NCBI GenBank assembly: GCA_029560465.1
Contig: JAKQKX010000050.1
Span: 1 to 44,977, forward strand
Direction: 5' to 3'
Length of the DNA: 44,977 nt
From: Candidatus Omnitrophota bacterium
GTDB taxonomy: Bacteria; Omnitrophota; Gorgyraeia; Zapsychrales; JANLHA01
Of this stretch, positions 10,293-17,719 are shown piece by piece. A program made the translations under genes and the position numbers. The notes beneath the pieces were generated by a model. That model did no database searches and had not been told where the DNA came from. It saw nothing but the letters and a program-made list of their open reading frames with translations. The first letter of the stretch is position 1, and the number at the start of each line of letters is the position of its first letter.

Positions 10293-10332
10293 ATGTTACG
10301 GAATCTTTAAACGGATGTGAACTTTGTGTGAA
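10293..10332 (-). promoter_or_regulatory. Pho-box-like direct repeat with overlapping promoter for the pst operon
   Basis: On the minus strand TTCACA-N5-TTCACA occupies 10332-10316. The second TTCACA is followed after exactly 17 bases by TAACAT (10298-10293), a plausible -10. Eleven-base-spaced direct repeats are the known operator layout for PhoB/PhoP regulators (B. subtilis PhoP boxes are TTAACA-like with 5-base spacers). The element precedes the receiver-porin-pst genes, as expected for Pho control. Confidence 0.65.
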
Positions 10333-10397
10333 CTTTAAACCACTCCTGTGTTCCCTCCTTCCTTGTCATAGACCTAACAAACCCCGCCCTGCGGCGC

Positions 10398-10805
10398 TTA
10401 GACACGGCGGCCGTCCTCTCCCCCCGCCGCCAATATTCTCTTAACACGGGCGACAAGCTCCCGGGGGCTAAAGGGCTTTGTAACATAATCATCTGCGCCG
10501 GCCTCAAACCCCTTCAATGTGTCTTCAATACCCGCGCGGGCCGTGAGCATAATGACAGCAATGTCCTTTGTCCCGGCATCCCGCTTTAAACGCTCGCACA
10601 CCTGCCATCCGTCGAGCTTAGGAATCATAATGTCCAGGATGATCAAGTCGGGCTTTTCTTGGCGGGACAACTCTAAAGCCCGCTCCCCATGAGCAGCCGT
10701 CAGGACTTCGAATCCGGCCATCCTCATATGAAAAGAAACCAGCCCCGTCAGCTCTATCTCGTCATCGACTATTAAAATTTTTTGTTTTCGCGTCATGTCT
10801 GGCAT
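10398..10805 (-). CDS. Single-domain response regulator (receiver only) after phoR
   Basis: A 135-residue CheY-like receiver with no output domain: acidic pair in VDDE at residues 13-16, phosphoacceptor Asp58 in LIILDIMIP, Thr in IMLTARAG and Lys in YVTKPFSPREL. The sequence is close to the receiver half of OmpR/PhoB-type regulators, including the FSPREL motif, so it may have arisen by loss of a DNA-binding domain. An alternative start three codons in (MTRKQKI) is possible, and neither start has a strong ribosome site. It has its own Pho-box-like upstream region, duplicating that of the pst operon. Confidence 0.88.
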   Translation of the reverse strand: MPDMTRKQKILIVDDEIELTGLVSFHMRMAGFEVLTAAHGERALELSRQEKPDLIILDIMIPKLDGWQVCERLKRDAGTKDIAVIMLTARAGIEDTLKGFEAGADDYVTKPFSPRELVARVKRILAAGGEDGRRV

Positions 10806-10852
10806 CGCCCGTTAAGCCACTTTTATCCTTTCAAAGGAAGCTTAACTTAAAG

Positions 10853-10892
10853 GCGTGACGACATCTTTAAGAAGGAGTGAACTTTCTGCAAA
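10853..10892 (-). promoter_or_regulatory. Second Pho-box-like region, duplicate of the pst operon promoter
   Basis: On the minus strand TTTGCA-N5-TTCACT spans 10892-10876. The following ~23 bases match the pst-operon promoter without gaps at most positions, including a shared TTAAAGAT block. The -10 position reads TCACGC, so promoter strength is uncertain. It precedes the 135-residue receiver gene and lies just beyond the phoR stop. Confidence 0.5.
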
Positions 10893-10920
10893 CTCTTCGC
10901 TGCCGGGGAGGGGGAGACCA

Positions 10921-12696
10921 CTAGGATTGCGGAAGGGTAAAACTGAAGGTGGAACCCTGCTCAAGCTCTGAGTGAACCCAAACTTGTCCACCGTGAGACA
11001 GGACAATATGTTTGACAATGGAAAGCCCTAGCCCGGTGCCCCCGATTTCGCGGGAACGGGCTTTATCGACGCGGTAAAACCGCTCAAAAATCCGGGGAAG
11101 GTCCTTCTCCGGGATCCCGATGCCGGTATCAGACACATCGACCTGGACAAACATGCCGTTTAAAAAAACATCCACTTTAACAGCCCCGCCGTCAGCCGTA
11201 TATTTAACCGCGTTATCAAGCAAGTTTAAAAAAACCTGAGCGAGCCGTTTATCGTCTGCCCTCACCTTGGGAATCCCTGCCGGGATGTTGACAGACACGG
11301 AAATGCGTTTATCCTTAACCGGTTTCTCCAGAACTCCAAGACAACGCAATAAGATCGGCTTGATCTCCAACGGGGCAAAAACCATGTTCATCTTACCAGA
11401 CTCAATCTTGGCTAATTCCAACAAATCATCAATAAGGTTCGCCAGACGGGCTGAATCCTGATAGATAATGTTAAGGAAATCCCTGACATTGTCTTTATCG
11501 TCGATGGCACCATCCAGGAGCGTTTCAGCATAACCTTTAATGCTCGACACCGGTGTGCGCAGTTCGTGAGAAACATTGGCGACGAAATCCTGCCTCACCC
11601 TTTCAAGCTTTCTCAACTCGGTAATATCGTGAAAGACCAGGACCGCCCCTTCTATAGCATCCTTCCTTACGATTGGAACGGCGTTAATCTTCAGGATTTT
11701 CTCTTCCGGCTGGCTCACCGTGACTTCTTCGCTGATCAGGGTTTGTTGGTCTTTTAAAATTCTATCCGTGATATCCTGAACCTGGGAATTCCGAATGGCT
11801 TCTATCGGCGACTTCTTTTCGGGATCGGAGTCCACGAAGAAAATCTTTCTTAAAGACGGATTCATCAGAAGAATACCGCCTTTTTCATCCACCACCATGA
11901 TCCCTTCAAACATGCTGGATAACACAGCGTCCAGCTTGGCCCCTTCTTGACTTATCCTGTCAATCTTGCTTTTTATCTCGTCAGCCATATCTGACAACGC
12001 TATCGCCAGATCGCCGATTTCATCCCTAGAATAAATTGAGGGCTTCTTGGTGAAATCGCCCCGGGCCATAGCCCGGGCGACACCGGCCATTTCATCCAAC
12101 GGCCTTGAGACAATGAGGGAAATAACAAAAGTGAACGCCAGGCTTAACATAAACACAAGGATAAGGGCGCCCAGGATTGTTTGTTTGAATTTACCCTCGA
12201 GCATCTCAATATAAGAGATAGGAACGGCGTATCTTATGAATCCGGCCGTCGCGTTCTCTTGACCGAAAGGCACGGCCATATACAGCAAATACTTCTTGAT
12301 CGTATAGCTGTATCTCTTGCTGACACCAAATCCTTGACTTAGGGCCTCTTGGATCTCCGGCCGGTCCAGATGATTTTCGACATCCGCGATCTCCCGCGCG
12401 TTCAGATCGGTGTCACCGATAACCGTGCCATCCAGCGCCAAAAGCGTGACCCGCACTCCTTGTTGCGCGCCTATCGTGTCCGCAAGAGTGTCCGTGACAG
12501 CAAGCATGTCGCGGCCGCGGATTCGGCTCTCGACCAGATCCCGGCCGGAAAGGAGTTGACGCTTTAGTGTACTCTCAAGATTACGCTCGACATACCCTTT
12601 CATATGAAAAGTCAGATAAAAATACCCGATGACCAAAGCGAGCATTATGGCAGAACAAAAGACATATGTGAGCTTCCAAGGGAGTTTAATCTTCAT
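10921..12696 (-). CDS. phoR: Phosphate-regulon sensor histidine kinase PhoR
   Basis: A 591-residue membrane kinase. TM1 is near residues 11-30, a periplasmic sensor domain of about 135 residues follows, and TM2 is near 172-196. After it come a HAMP domain (SRPLDEMAGVARAMARGDF), a PAS domain (about 255-360) and HisKA with phosphoacceptor His377 in VANVSHELRTPV. The catalytic domain has N box NLLDNAVKYT, DTGIGIPEKD and GTGLGLSIVKH. PAS-HisKA order and linkage to phoB make it PhoR. Unlike the short-loop E. coli PhoR it has a large extracytoplasmic domain, as in Firmicute PhoR. It overlaps phoB by 11 bases. Confidence 0.93.
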   Translation of the reverse strand: MKIKLPWKLTYVFCSAIMLALVIGYFYLTFHMKGYVERNLESTLKRQLLSGRDLVESRIRGRDMLAVTDTLADTIGAQQGVRVTLLALDGTVIGDTDLNAREIADVENHLDRPEIQEALSQGFGVSKRYSYTIKKYLLYMAVPFGQENATAGFIRYAVPISYIEMLEGKFKQTILGALILVFMLSLAFTFVISLIVSRPLDEMAGVARAMARGDFTKKPSIYSRDEIGDLAIALSDMADEIKSKIDRISQEGAKLDAVLSSMFEGIMVVDEKGGILLMNPSLRKIFFVDSDPEKKSPIEAIRNSQVQDITDRILKDQQTLISEEVTVSQPEEKILKINAVPIVRKDAIEGAVLVFHDITELRKLERVRQDFVANVSHELRTPVSSIKGYAETLLDGAIDDKDNVRDFLNIIYQDSARLANLIDDLLELAKIESGKMNMVFAPLEIKPILLRCLGVLEKPVKDKRISVSVNIPAGIPKVRADDKRLAQVFLNLLDNAVKYTADGGAVKVDVFLNGMFVQVDVSDTGIGIPEKDLPRIFERFYRVDKARSREIGGTGLGLSIVKHIVLSHGGQVWVHSELEQGSTFSFTLPQS

Positions 12697-13384
12697 CGTC
12701 TTCCTGTTTCAGTCGATAGCCTAATCCGACGACGGTTTCTATATACGTCCCGGCGGGCCCCAACTTTTCCCTCAACCGTTTTATATGCGTATCGACCGTG
12801 CGCGTGTTAACCTCGGCATGAATATCCCAAATTTCTGAAAGCAACCTGTCCCGGGTCTGCACTCTTCCCGGCCGCTCAAGGAATGTCACCAAAAGTTTAA
12901 ATTCCATCGGCGTGAGGTCAACGTCCCTGCCGTTCACCATGACCTTGTGGCGCGGCACATCCACGTTCAGGATGCCCCTGCTCAGGATCTCCCGTTCGGC
13001 CCCGCCCATTTTGCCCCGGCGCAAAATCGCTTTTATTCTCAGGATAAGCTCCCGCGGGCTGAACGGTTTCACAATATAATCGTCCGCGCCGAGCTCAAGG
13101 CCAACGATGCGGTCAATTTCCTCCCCTCGGGCTGTTAACATGACAACGGGGATGTCCTTAAATTTAATTTCCCGTTTGATGCAACGGCACACGTCAAACC
13201 CGTCCATTTTAGGGAGCATGATATCCAGGACGATCAAATCCGCTTTCTCTTTATCCAATGCCATCAAAGCATCCTCTCCGGACCCCGCAATGGAACAGGC
13301 ATAGCCGGCCTTCTCCAGGTTATACTTCAGTAATTTAGATATGTTGTTATCGTCTTCGATTATTAATATTTTTTCTTTAAACAT
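12686..13384 (-). CDS. phoB: Phosphate-regulon response regulator, OmpR family (PhoB/PhoP)
   Basis: A 232-residue regulator: receiver domain with EDD at residues 10-12, Asp54 in IVLDIMLPKMDG and Lys in YIVKPFSPREL, then a winged-helix DNA-binding domain from about residue 130 (LTPMEFKLLVTFLERPGR, recognition helix RTVDTHIKRLREKLG, GLGYRL wing). It is expected to bind the 11-base-spaced direct repeats found upstream of the two orphan receivers. It overlaps phoR. The 42-base gap to the upstream MFS gene holds no obvious Pho box, so it may be read from an upstream promoter. Confidence 0.93.
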   Translation of the reverse strand: MFKEKILIIEDDNNISKLLKYNLEKAGYACSIAGSGEDALMALDKEKADLIVLDIMLPKMDGFDVCRCIKREIKFKDIPVVMLTARGEEIDRIVGLELGADDYIVKPFSPRELILRIKAILRRGKMGGAEREILSRGILNVDVPRHKVMVNGRDVDLTPMEFKLLVTFLERPGRVQTRDRLLSEIWDIHAEVNTRTVDTHIKRLREKLGPAGTYIETVVGLGYRLKQEDDED

Positions 13385-13426
13385 TTTCCAACAACCTGCT
13401 CATGGGTTATCCCGCTGTCCCGCATC

Positions 13427-14754
13427 CTAACGGAGGTGTTTATTATACCACTTTTTATATTCCCCGAGGGGGAATGCCCCGATGCCCAGCACGTTTAAGA
13501 ATAGCCGCCCAGGGCTGACCTCCACGACCGGCCGCACTTCTTTTACAAAGCGCGGCAGCGCAAGCCCGATGATGAGCCGCAGCGTGCCGGAAATCAAAAA
13601 GAGGCTAAAAATCTTATTATGAAATAGCGGCGGCAGGTACTGGATCAGAAACCCGCCGGCCATCGCTCCGGCCGCGAGCCCTGTTCCCGTTATAAAGGTA
13701 AAATACGCGACACACCGCGTCCGCTTTTCCGGCTTCACCGCGTCCATAATAAAGTTCGAAGTGCATAAATTAAACCCCGCCCACAAAAATCCCGAAAACA
13801 TCTCCACGAGGATTAAAAACACCGGGTTTTGGTTAATGATCCAAAAAACGGGCTGCAACAGAATAATGGCGCGATCAATCTCATGACTTTGAGGTTGCCC
13901 ACACGGTCGGCATGATGGCCCCACCGGCGGACTGTGGCATACAATGTCAACAGCAACAGCGTGTTGACCAGGGAGAACAAAAGATAGTTGAATTTTAAAT
14001 CCTGCAGCATCAGCACAGCGAAATATGGGGCGGCCAGGTTCACGCAAAAATTTACGCAAGTCACAAAAAGGGTAAACCGCACAAAATTGCTGGTCCGGTA
14101 TTGCCGGATAAATTCAAAAAATGTGAAATGATCTTCCTCACGGAATTCCAGAGGCGGTTCCTCCACCTTCCTCATAAACAGCCAGGAAAGCAGCCCAAAA
14201 ACCAATGCAACGCTGAATAGGATAAAGAACCCCGCCCTCTTCCTGACCTCGCTCATGGCCTGGAGGACAAGTCCGGCGATGATGGTTGAACCGACAGTAA
14301 CAAAGCCAAGATTACGGCTGCGCCAACCGAAATAGGTTCCACGCCGGGTCGGGAGCACCATATCCGAGAGCAGGCTGGTCAAGCCGGGGTTGATAAAAGT
14401 GCCGAAAACGTGAAAAAGCACAACCGGGATAATAAAGGTTATCGGCTTGACTGTGGGATCAAGGGTCATCCGGATCATAGCCAGCAGGGATAGCCCTTGC
14501 CACAGGATAAAAAATGAAGCCACGTTTCTCCGCGAGCGCATTTTGGCAACGGCTTCCGCACTGGCGAGCTGGAGCCCTGAAGAAAAAATATGATTGCAGG
14601 AGTTCATGAGGCCGACGTGGCGGGCGGTTCCTCCCAGCAGAAGGAGGAACGGCGTAAAGAAATCCTGAGTGAATCCAGCCATACCGCAGCGGGAAAGCCC
14701 CATCCAATAGGACAGTTTCAGGCTGTGATTTATCTTGTGATCTTCGATGCTCAT
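13427..14754 (-). pseudogene. MFS transporter, broken by a single-base frameshift
   Basis: Two overlapping frames together encode one complete ~440-residue major facilitator. The first frame (14754 to about 13872) holds the N-terminal segments, including NPGLTSLLSDMVLPTRRGTY and FGWRSRNLGF. The second (from about 13872 to 13427) continues with LLQPVFWIINQNPVFL, FSGFLWAGFNL and the last helices. Reading passes from one to the other if one base is restored near 13861-13872, where the sequence GCGCCATTATTCTG switches frame. It is either a recent frameshift mutation or a sequencing/assembly error. The substrate cannot be told. It lies 42 bases after the CDGSH gene and 42 bases before phoB on the same strand. 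Confidence 0.8.
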
Positions 14755-14796
14755 GCTTGTTTGGACTGTGGCCTTCCTGCCGTGAAGAGCAAGGCT

Positions 14797-15027
14797 TCAA
14801 AGTTTCTGATGAGTCCCGTCGCAAAAAGGCTTCTTTGCGGAAGACCGGCACCCGCACCAGGCCACCTTCTTCGGCTTATCAATGACCGCGCGCACCGGCG
14901 TCATCCCGGTGTTCTTAACCTTATGAGACCCATCACAAAACGGCTGGTTAGCGGACTCCCCGCAGGCGCACCACCAGTACTCCCCCGGTTGCATATCCAT
15001 CACGTACGGCCCTTTCCGTTGCACCAT
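14797..15027 (-). CDS. Twin CDGSH iron-sulfur domain protein
   Basis: A 76-residue protein built of two CDGSH (mitoNEET-type) motifs: CACGESANQPFCDGSH and CGCRSSAKKPFCDGTH. Each would hold one [2Fe-2S] cluster through three Cys and one His. In bacteria such double-CDGSH proteins are small soluble redox or cluster-carrier proteins of unsettled function. AAGGAGG precedes two adjacent ATGs, and the second (15027) has the better spacing. It heads the group with the MFS gene and phoB. The link to either is not established. Confidence 0.9.
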   Translation of the reverse strand: MVQRKGPYVMDMQPGEYWWCACGESANQPFCDGSHKVKNTGMTPVRAVIDKPKKVAWCGCRSSAKKPFCDGTHQKL

Positions 15028-15149
15028 CATCCCCTCCTTTTTATATCCATTAAATGATCAAGGGCATTATGCTTCATTATCAAAATAATTGAAAGAATTT
15101 TTTAAAGGAACCAGACGGGACACGCAGGTGGCAGGTCTTCGAATATTTT

Positions 15150-15953
15150 CTAGAATTCCAAATATGATTTCACCCTGTTCTGCCAACCAGGGAGCCATCT
15201 TCCTTCCTTACGATTCTCCGGCGCGTTTTTAACCCGCTCAACAAGCACCCTGTCCGCGACCCGCACGAATTCTTCCAGCGCTTTCATTCCTGTCGCTTCG
15301 CCATTCATTTCCGATAAAACCCGCAATAACCCCCAGCCTTGCCCTTTATAACGTTCTTTCGGCGCTGTCCCATACCCTTTAAAATTAATGTAATCAATCA
15401 TAGCGAAAATCCCTGCCGTGGAACTTGCGACACGGTAAAACTGCTTTTTTAATTTTTCCCGGCTCGGCCACGGCGTTTCCTGCAACATGAGAGGCAAGGC
15501 CCTTTCAAAACGTTGCACGATAAAATGGCCTTGCTCTGTTTTTGTTTTCAATAACAACTGCCGGAGGTCCAGCGCTTTCGCGCTCTGGATACCGATAAGG
15601 AAATTCTCTTTCGATGTCCAAGGGCACGAGGGCGGAGGGTCAACCGCCAGCCATGGGGGCATCTCTATCTCTATGCTCTTTAAATATTTCAAGAATTCAG
15701 GGAAACTTTCTTCAAAGGCGCCCGATGCCCCTTCTGGATACCAAATAAAATGCCCGATGCCCAAAGACAAGAAATCCTCCCCCTCGTTCCACGCCATAAG
15801 GCACTCATCCCTCCCAGAGCATTCGTTCTCAAAAACCTTCTGTGCGATCTTCCGGGCTTCCTCCGGGGATATGACAATGCCGGGAGTCCCGGCCCCGGCA
15901 CATTTATTAAAAACCAAAAAAAATAAAAAAATATTAATCCAAAGTTTCCTCAC
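15150..15953 (-). CDS. Exported protein, possibly lysozyme-like
   Basis: About 267 residues from a GTG at 15953, which gives a classic signal peptide (RKLW followed by INIFLFFLVF and cleavage near CAGAG). An ATG reading to 16001 would hide this signal behind 16 residues and has no good ribosome site. The mature part contains an acidic ENECSGRDECLMAWNEGEDF stretch and SLGIGHFIWYPEG, reminiscent of the active-site Glu plus Gly-rich strand of lysozyme-like muramidases, and ends WLPGWQNRVKSYLEF. Enzyme activity is therefore a hypothesis. The context supports a wall-directed role: the two genes upstream encode peptidoglycan-binding proteins. Confidence 0.65.
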   Translation of the reverse strand: MRKLWINIFLFFLVFNKCAGAGTPGIVISPEEARKIAQKVFENECSGRDECLMAWNEGEDFLSLGIGHFIWYPEGASGAFEESFPEFLKYLKSIEIEMPPWLAVDPPPSCPWTSKENFLIGIQSAKALDLRQLLLKTKTEQGHFIVQRFERALPLMLQETPWPSREKLKKQFYRVASSTAGIFAMIDYINFKGYGTAPKERYKGQGWGLLRVLSEMNGEATGMKALEEFVRVADRVLVERVKNAPENRKEGRWLPGWQNRVKSYLEF

Positions 15954-16112
15954 AAGACCCCGACCTGTTCTTCCCTGAAAGAAATACGACACCCCTACCA
16001 TCTAAAACAACTGAACCCCCATGCCATCGTGAAAGCGTGTCAAAAAATGTTTCAACGCGTTCCCAGGGAAAGCCACGCCCCCCGACAGGACAAGAGGGGT
16101 TGTGATTTTGGC

Positions 16113-16541
16113 TCACTCAAGATACGCCTTCAATTCACGCCAAGTCATCTGCCCCACCTTACCATCAACCTTTAACCCGTTATCCTCTTGAAACTTCATA
16201 ATTGCGGCCCGCGTCTTGGCCCCGATTCTCCCATCGATGGGACCGTGATAATACCCCGCGCTGTTCAATGCTTTTTGAATCTGGGCCACCGACGGGGTCC
16301 CAGGGGAGTTCAGCCCTCCTTCGCGCCTTCCCGGGGCGGCCGAGTGGTCTTCCCCATCCCGTTTATTTCTTTTTAGATCATATTTTAAATCCGAGATTTC
16401 CCTGTCTTTCTCTTGAATCTCCCGCTCCAAATAGGCAACCCTGTTATGACACTCCTGAAGTTCCTGAGAGTGATTCTTATCGACCGCTGCACACCCCGTT
16501 AAAAGAGCACAGAAAGCTAACACAAAAAAACCCCTAATCAT
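16113..16541 (-). CDS. Lipoprotein with coiled coil and peptidoglycan-binding domain
   Basis: A 142-residue lipoprotein. The signal peptide is MIRGFFVLAFCALLTGC, with lipobox LTGC placing the lipidated Cys at residue 17. A coiled coil follows (HNRVAYLEREIQEKDREIS), then a Gly/Pro/Ser linker and one PG_binding_1 domain (IQKALNSAGYYHGPIDGR, KFQEDNGLKVDGKVG, TWRELKAYL). GGAGG seven bases before the ATG at 16541 decides the start. It probably anchors at the envelope and tethers to the cell wall. It overlaps the preceding peptidoglycan-binding gene by eight bases, indicating co-translation. Confidence 0.88.
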   Translation of the reverse strand: MIRGFFVLAFCALLTGCAAVDKNHSQELQECHNRVAYLEREIQEKDREISDLKYDLKRNKRDGEDHSAAPGRREGGLNSPGTPSVAQIQKALNSAGYYHGPIDGRIGAKTRAAIMKFQEDNGLKVDGKVGQMTWRELKAYLE

Positions 16542-17136
16542 CCCGTTTCCTCCTGTTTTCATACTTCTGAAGTTCCTTCCATGTTTTATGATTCATGTCT
16601 CCGGTCTCTTTAAAATTTTTCGACCGCTGAAACTGTTGAATCGCCTTAATGGTCAATGGGCCGACCTTGCCATCAACAGCCCCCTCATAAAATCCCGCTT
16701 CCTTAAGCAGGGCCTGGATCTTCCTGGGATCATAAGAAACCTCCCGCGCCTCCTTACTTTTATTTCTCACGGCGAAACCATTGCCGTCTTTTATAAGGGC
16801 AACCGTTTGTTTCCTTAATTCCATCCATGTTCGGGAGTCAACTCTGCTGGTGGCGGCAATATTGTATTTTTCCTGAAACGCCTGCAGGGCCTTTCTGGTC
16901 TGGGGCCCCATTTTCCCATCCACAACCCCCTCATAAAGGTTCAAATCCGCGAGCATTTGCTGGATTTCTTTAACGCGGGGATTGAATCCCGAAACAGGCC
17001 CGATAAGCTGTTGTTCTTTTTTGTCCGGTTCTCCGGGGAACAGTCCGGCAAAACGCTCGTTGAGCGGGCTGACAAAAGTCACGACCACCCCCGCGATCAC
17101 AACCAGGAATATAAAAAACTTCGTTCCATCATTCAT
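16534..17136 (-). CDS. Membrane-anchored protein with two peptidoglycan-binding domains
   Basis: About 200 residues starting MNDGTKFFIFLVVIAGVVV, which is a single N-terminal membrane anchor. Two PG_binding_1 repeats follow: one with IQQMLADLNLYEGVVDGK and MGPQTRKALQAFQEKYNI, and one with IQALLKEAGFYEGAVDGK and VGPLTIKAIQQFQRSKNF. The C-terminus is strongly basic (ENRRKRDD). A TTG start at 17166 would add ten residues, but the Shine-Dalgarno there is too close. No catalytic domain is present, so the protein is a wall-binding or scaffolding protein. It lies between the orphan receiver and the peptidoglycan-binding lipoprotein. Confidence 0.87.
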   Translation of the reverse strand: MNDGTKFFIFLVVIAGVVVTFVSPLNERFAGLFPGEPDKKEQQLIGPVSGFNPRVKEIQQMLADLNLYEGVVDGKMGPQTRKALQAFQEKYNIAATSRVDSRTWMELRKQTVALIKDGNGFAVRNKSKEAREVSYDPRKIQALLKEAGFYEGAVDGKVGPLTIKAIQQFQRSKNFKETGDMNHKTWKELQKYENRRKRDD

Positions 17137-17246
17137 GGCTTCGAGCAACTCCCGCCTGTTTCTCAATCTCCTCTTCCAGGGCCTTAATGGGAAATAATTT
17201 TCTTAACCCGGGGAACCGTTTCTTAGAAAAACCGGAATTGCCAGCG

Positions 17247-17609
17247 CTATGTCAGACAGCCTAGAACCCTTTTCACCTTCTCAATCAAGACATCAACGCC
17301 CTGGACCTTGTCAAAATAATCATCGGCGCCGGGCACATAACGTCTTTGGTCATCGACACAATAAACGCTGGAAACGATAAATTTGAGTGGCAGGTCAAAC
17401 CGCCCGACAAGATCTTTAACATTGCCCCCGTTCATCCCCGGCATTTTGATATCCAATAAGACCAAATTGATGTCTTGATTCCTGAGTATTTCGGAAATCC
17501 CGTGCGCGGCATCCCGGGCCTCCACGACTTCGAAACCCTCTTGCGCCAGGACATTCCTATACGCGGCCCTGATTTTCTCTTCATCATCAATGATGAGGAT
17601 TTTCTTCAT
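17247..17609 (-). CDS. Single-domain response regulator heading the wall-protein operon
   Basis: A 120-residue CheY-like receiver with no output domain: IDDEEK at residues 7-12, Asp53 in LVLLDIKMPGMNG, a Lys in DYFDKVQG. The usual Thr/Ser switch position reads FIVSSVY, so Ser replaces Thr. AGGTGTC and GGGAGG precede the ATG at 17609. It follows a triple direct repeat and a complete two-component system on the same strand and precedes two peptidoglycan-binding genes, so it is probably controlled by the neighbouring OmpR-type regulator. Its output partner is unknown. Confidence 0.85.
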   Translation of the reverse strand: MKKILIIDDEEKIRAAYRNVLAQEGFEVVEARDAAHGISEILRNQDINLVLLDIKMPGMNGGNVKDLVGRFDLPLKFIVSSVYCVDDQRRYVPGADDYFDKVQGVDVLIEKVKRVLGCLT

Positions 17610-17664
17610 GACACCTCCCATAAAGCGACGTTTTAAATAAGTTGATTTATGTTAACAGGTTAAA

Positions 17665-17692
17665 ATGAGACTGGGATGAAAGCAAAATGAAA
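17665..17692 (-). promoter_or_regulatory. Triple 11-bp-spaced direct repeat, probable operator of the adjacent OmpR-type regulator
   Basis: Three hexamers on the plus strand, ATGAGA, ATGAAA and ATGAAA, begin at 17665, 17676 and 17687, each separated by five bases. On the minus strand they read TTTCAT, TTTCAT, TCTCAT toward the receiver gene at 17609. OmpR-family regulators bind such repeats in head-to-tail dimers. TAACAT, a possible -10, follows ten bases after the last repeat, the geometry of class II activation. Confidence 0.6.
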
Positions 17693-17719
17693 ACTTTCTC
17701 ATTTTGTTTGAGGAGATAT

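Noticed and set aside
14459-14857. A 132-codon minus-strand open frame
   Set aside because: It overlaps the start of the MFS gene in another frame, has no recognisable domain and its composition is that of a shadow reading.
15934-16116. A 60-codon GTG frame between the peptidoglycan-binding lipoprotein and the lysozyme-like gene
   Set aside because: It starts at the lipoprotein stop but has no ribosome site, no hydrophobic or conserved-looking segment and overlaps the signal peptide of the next gene.
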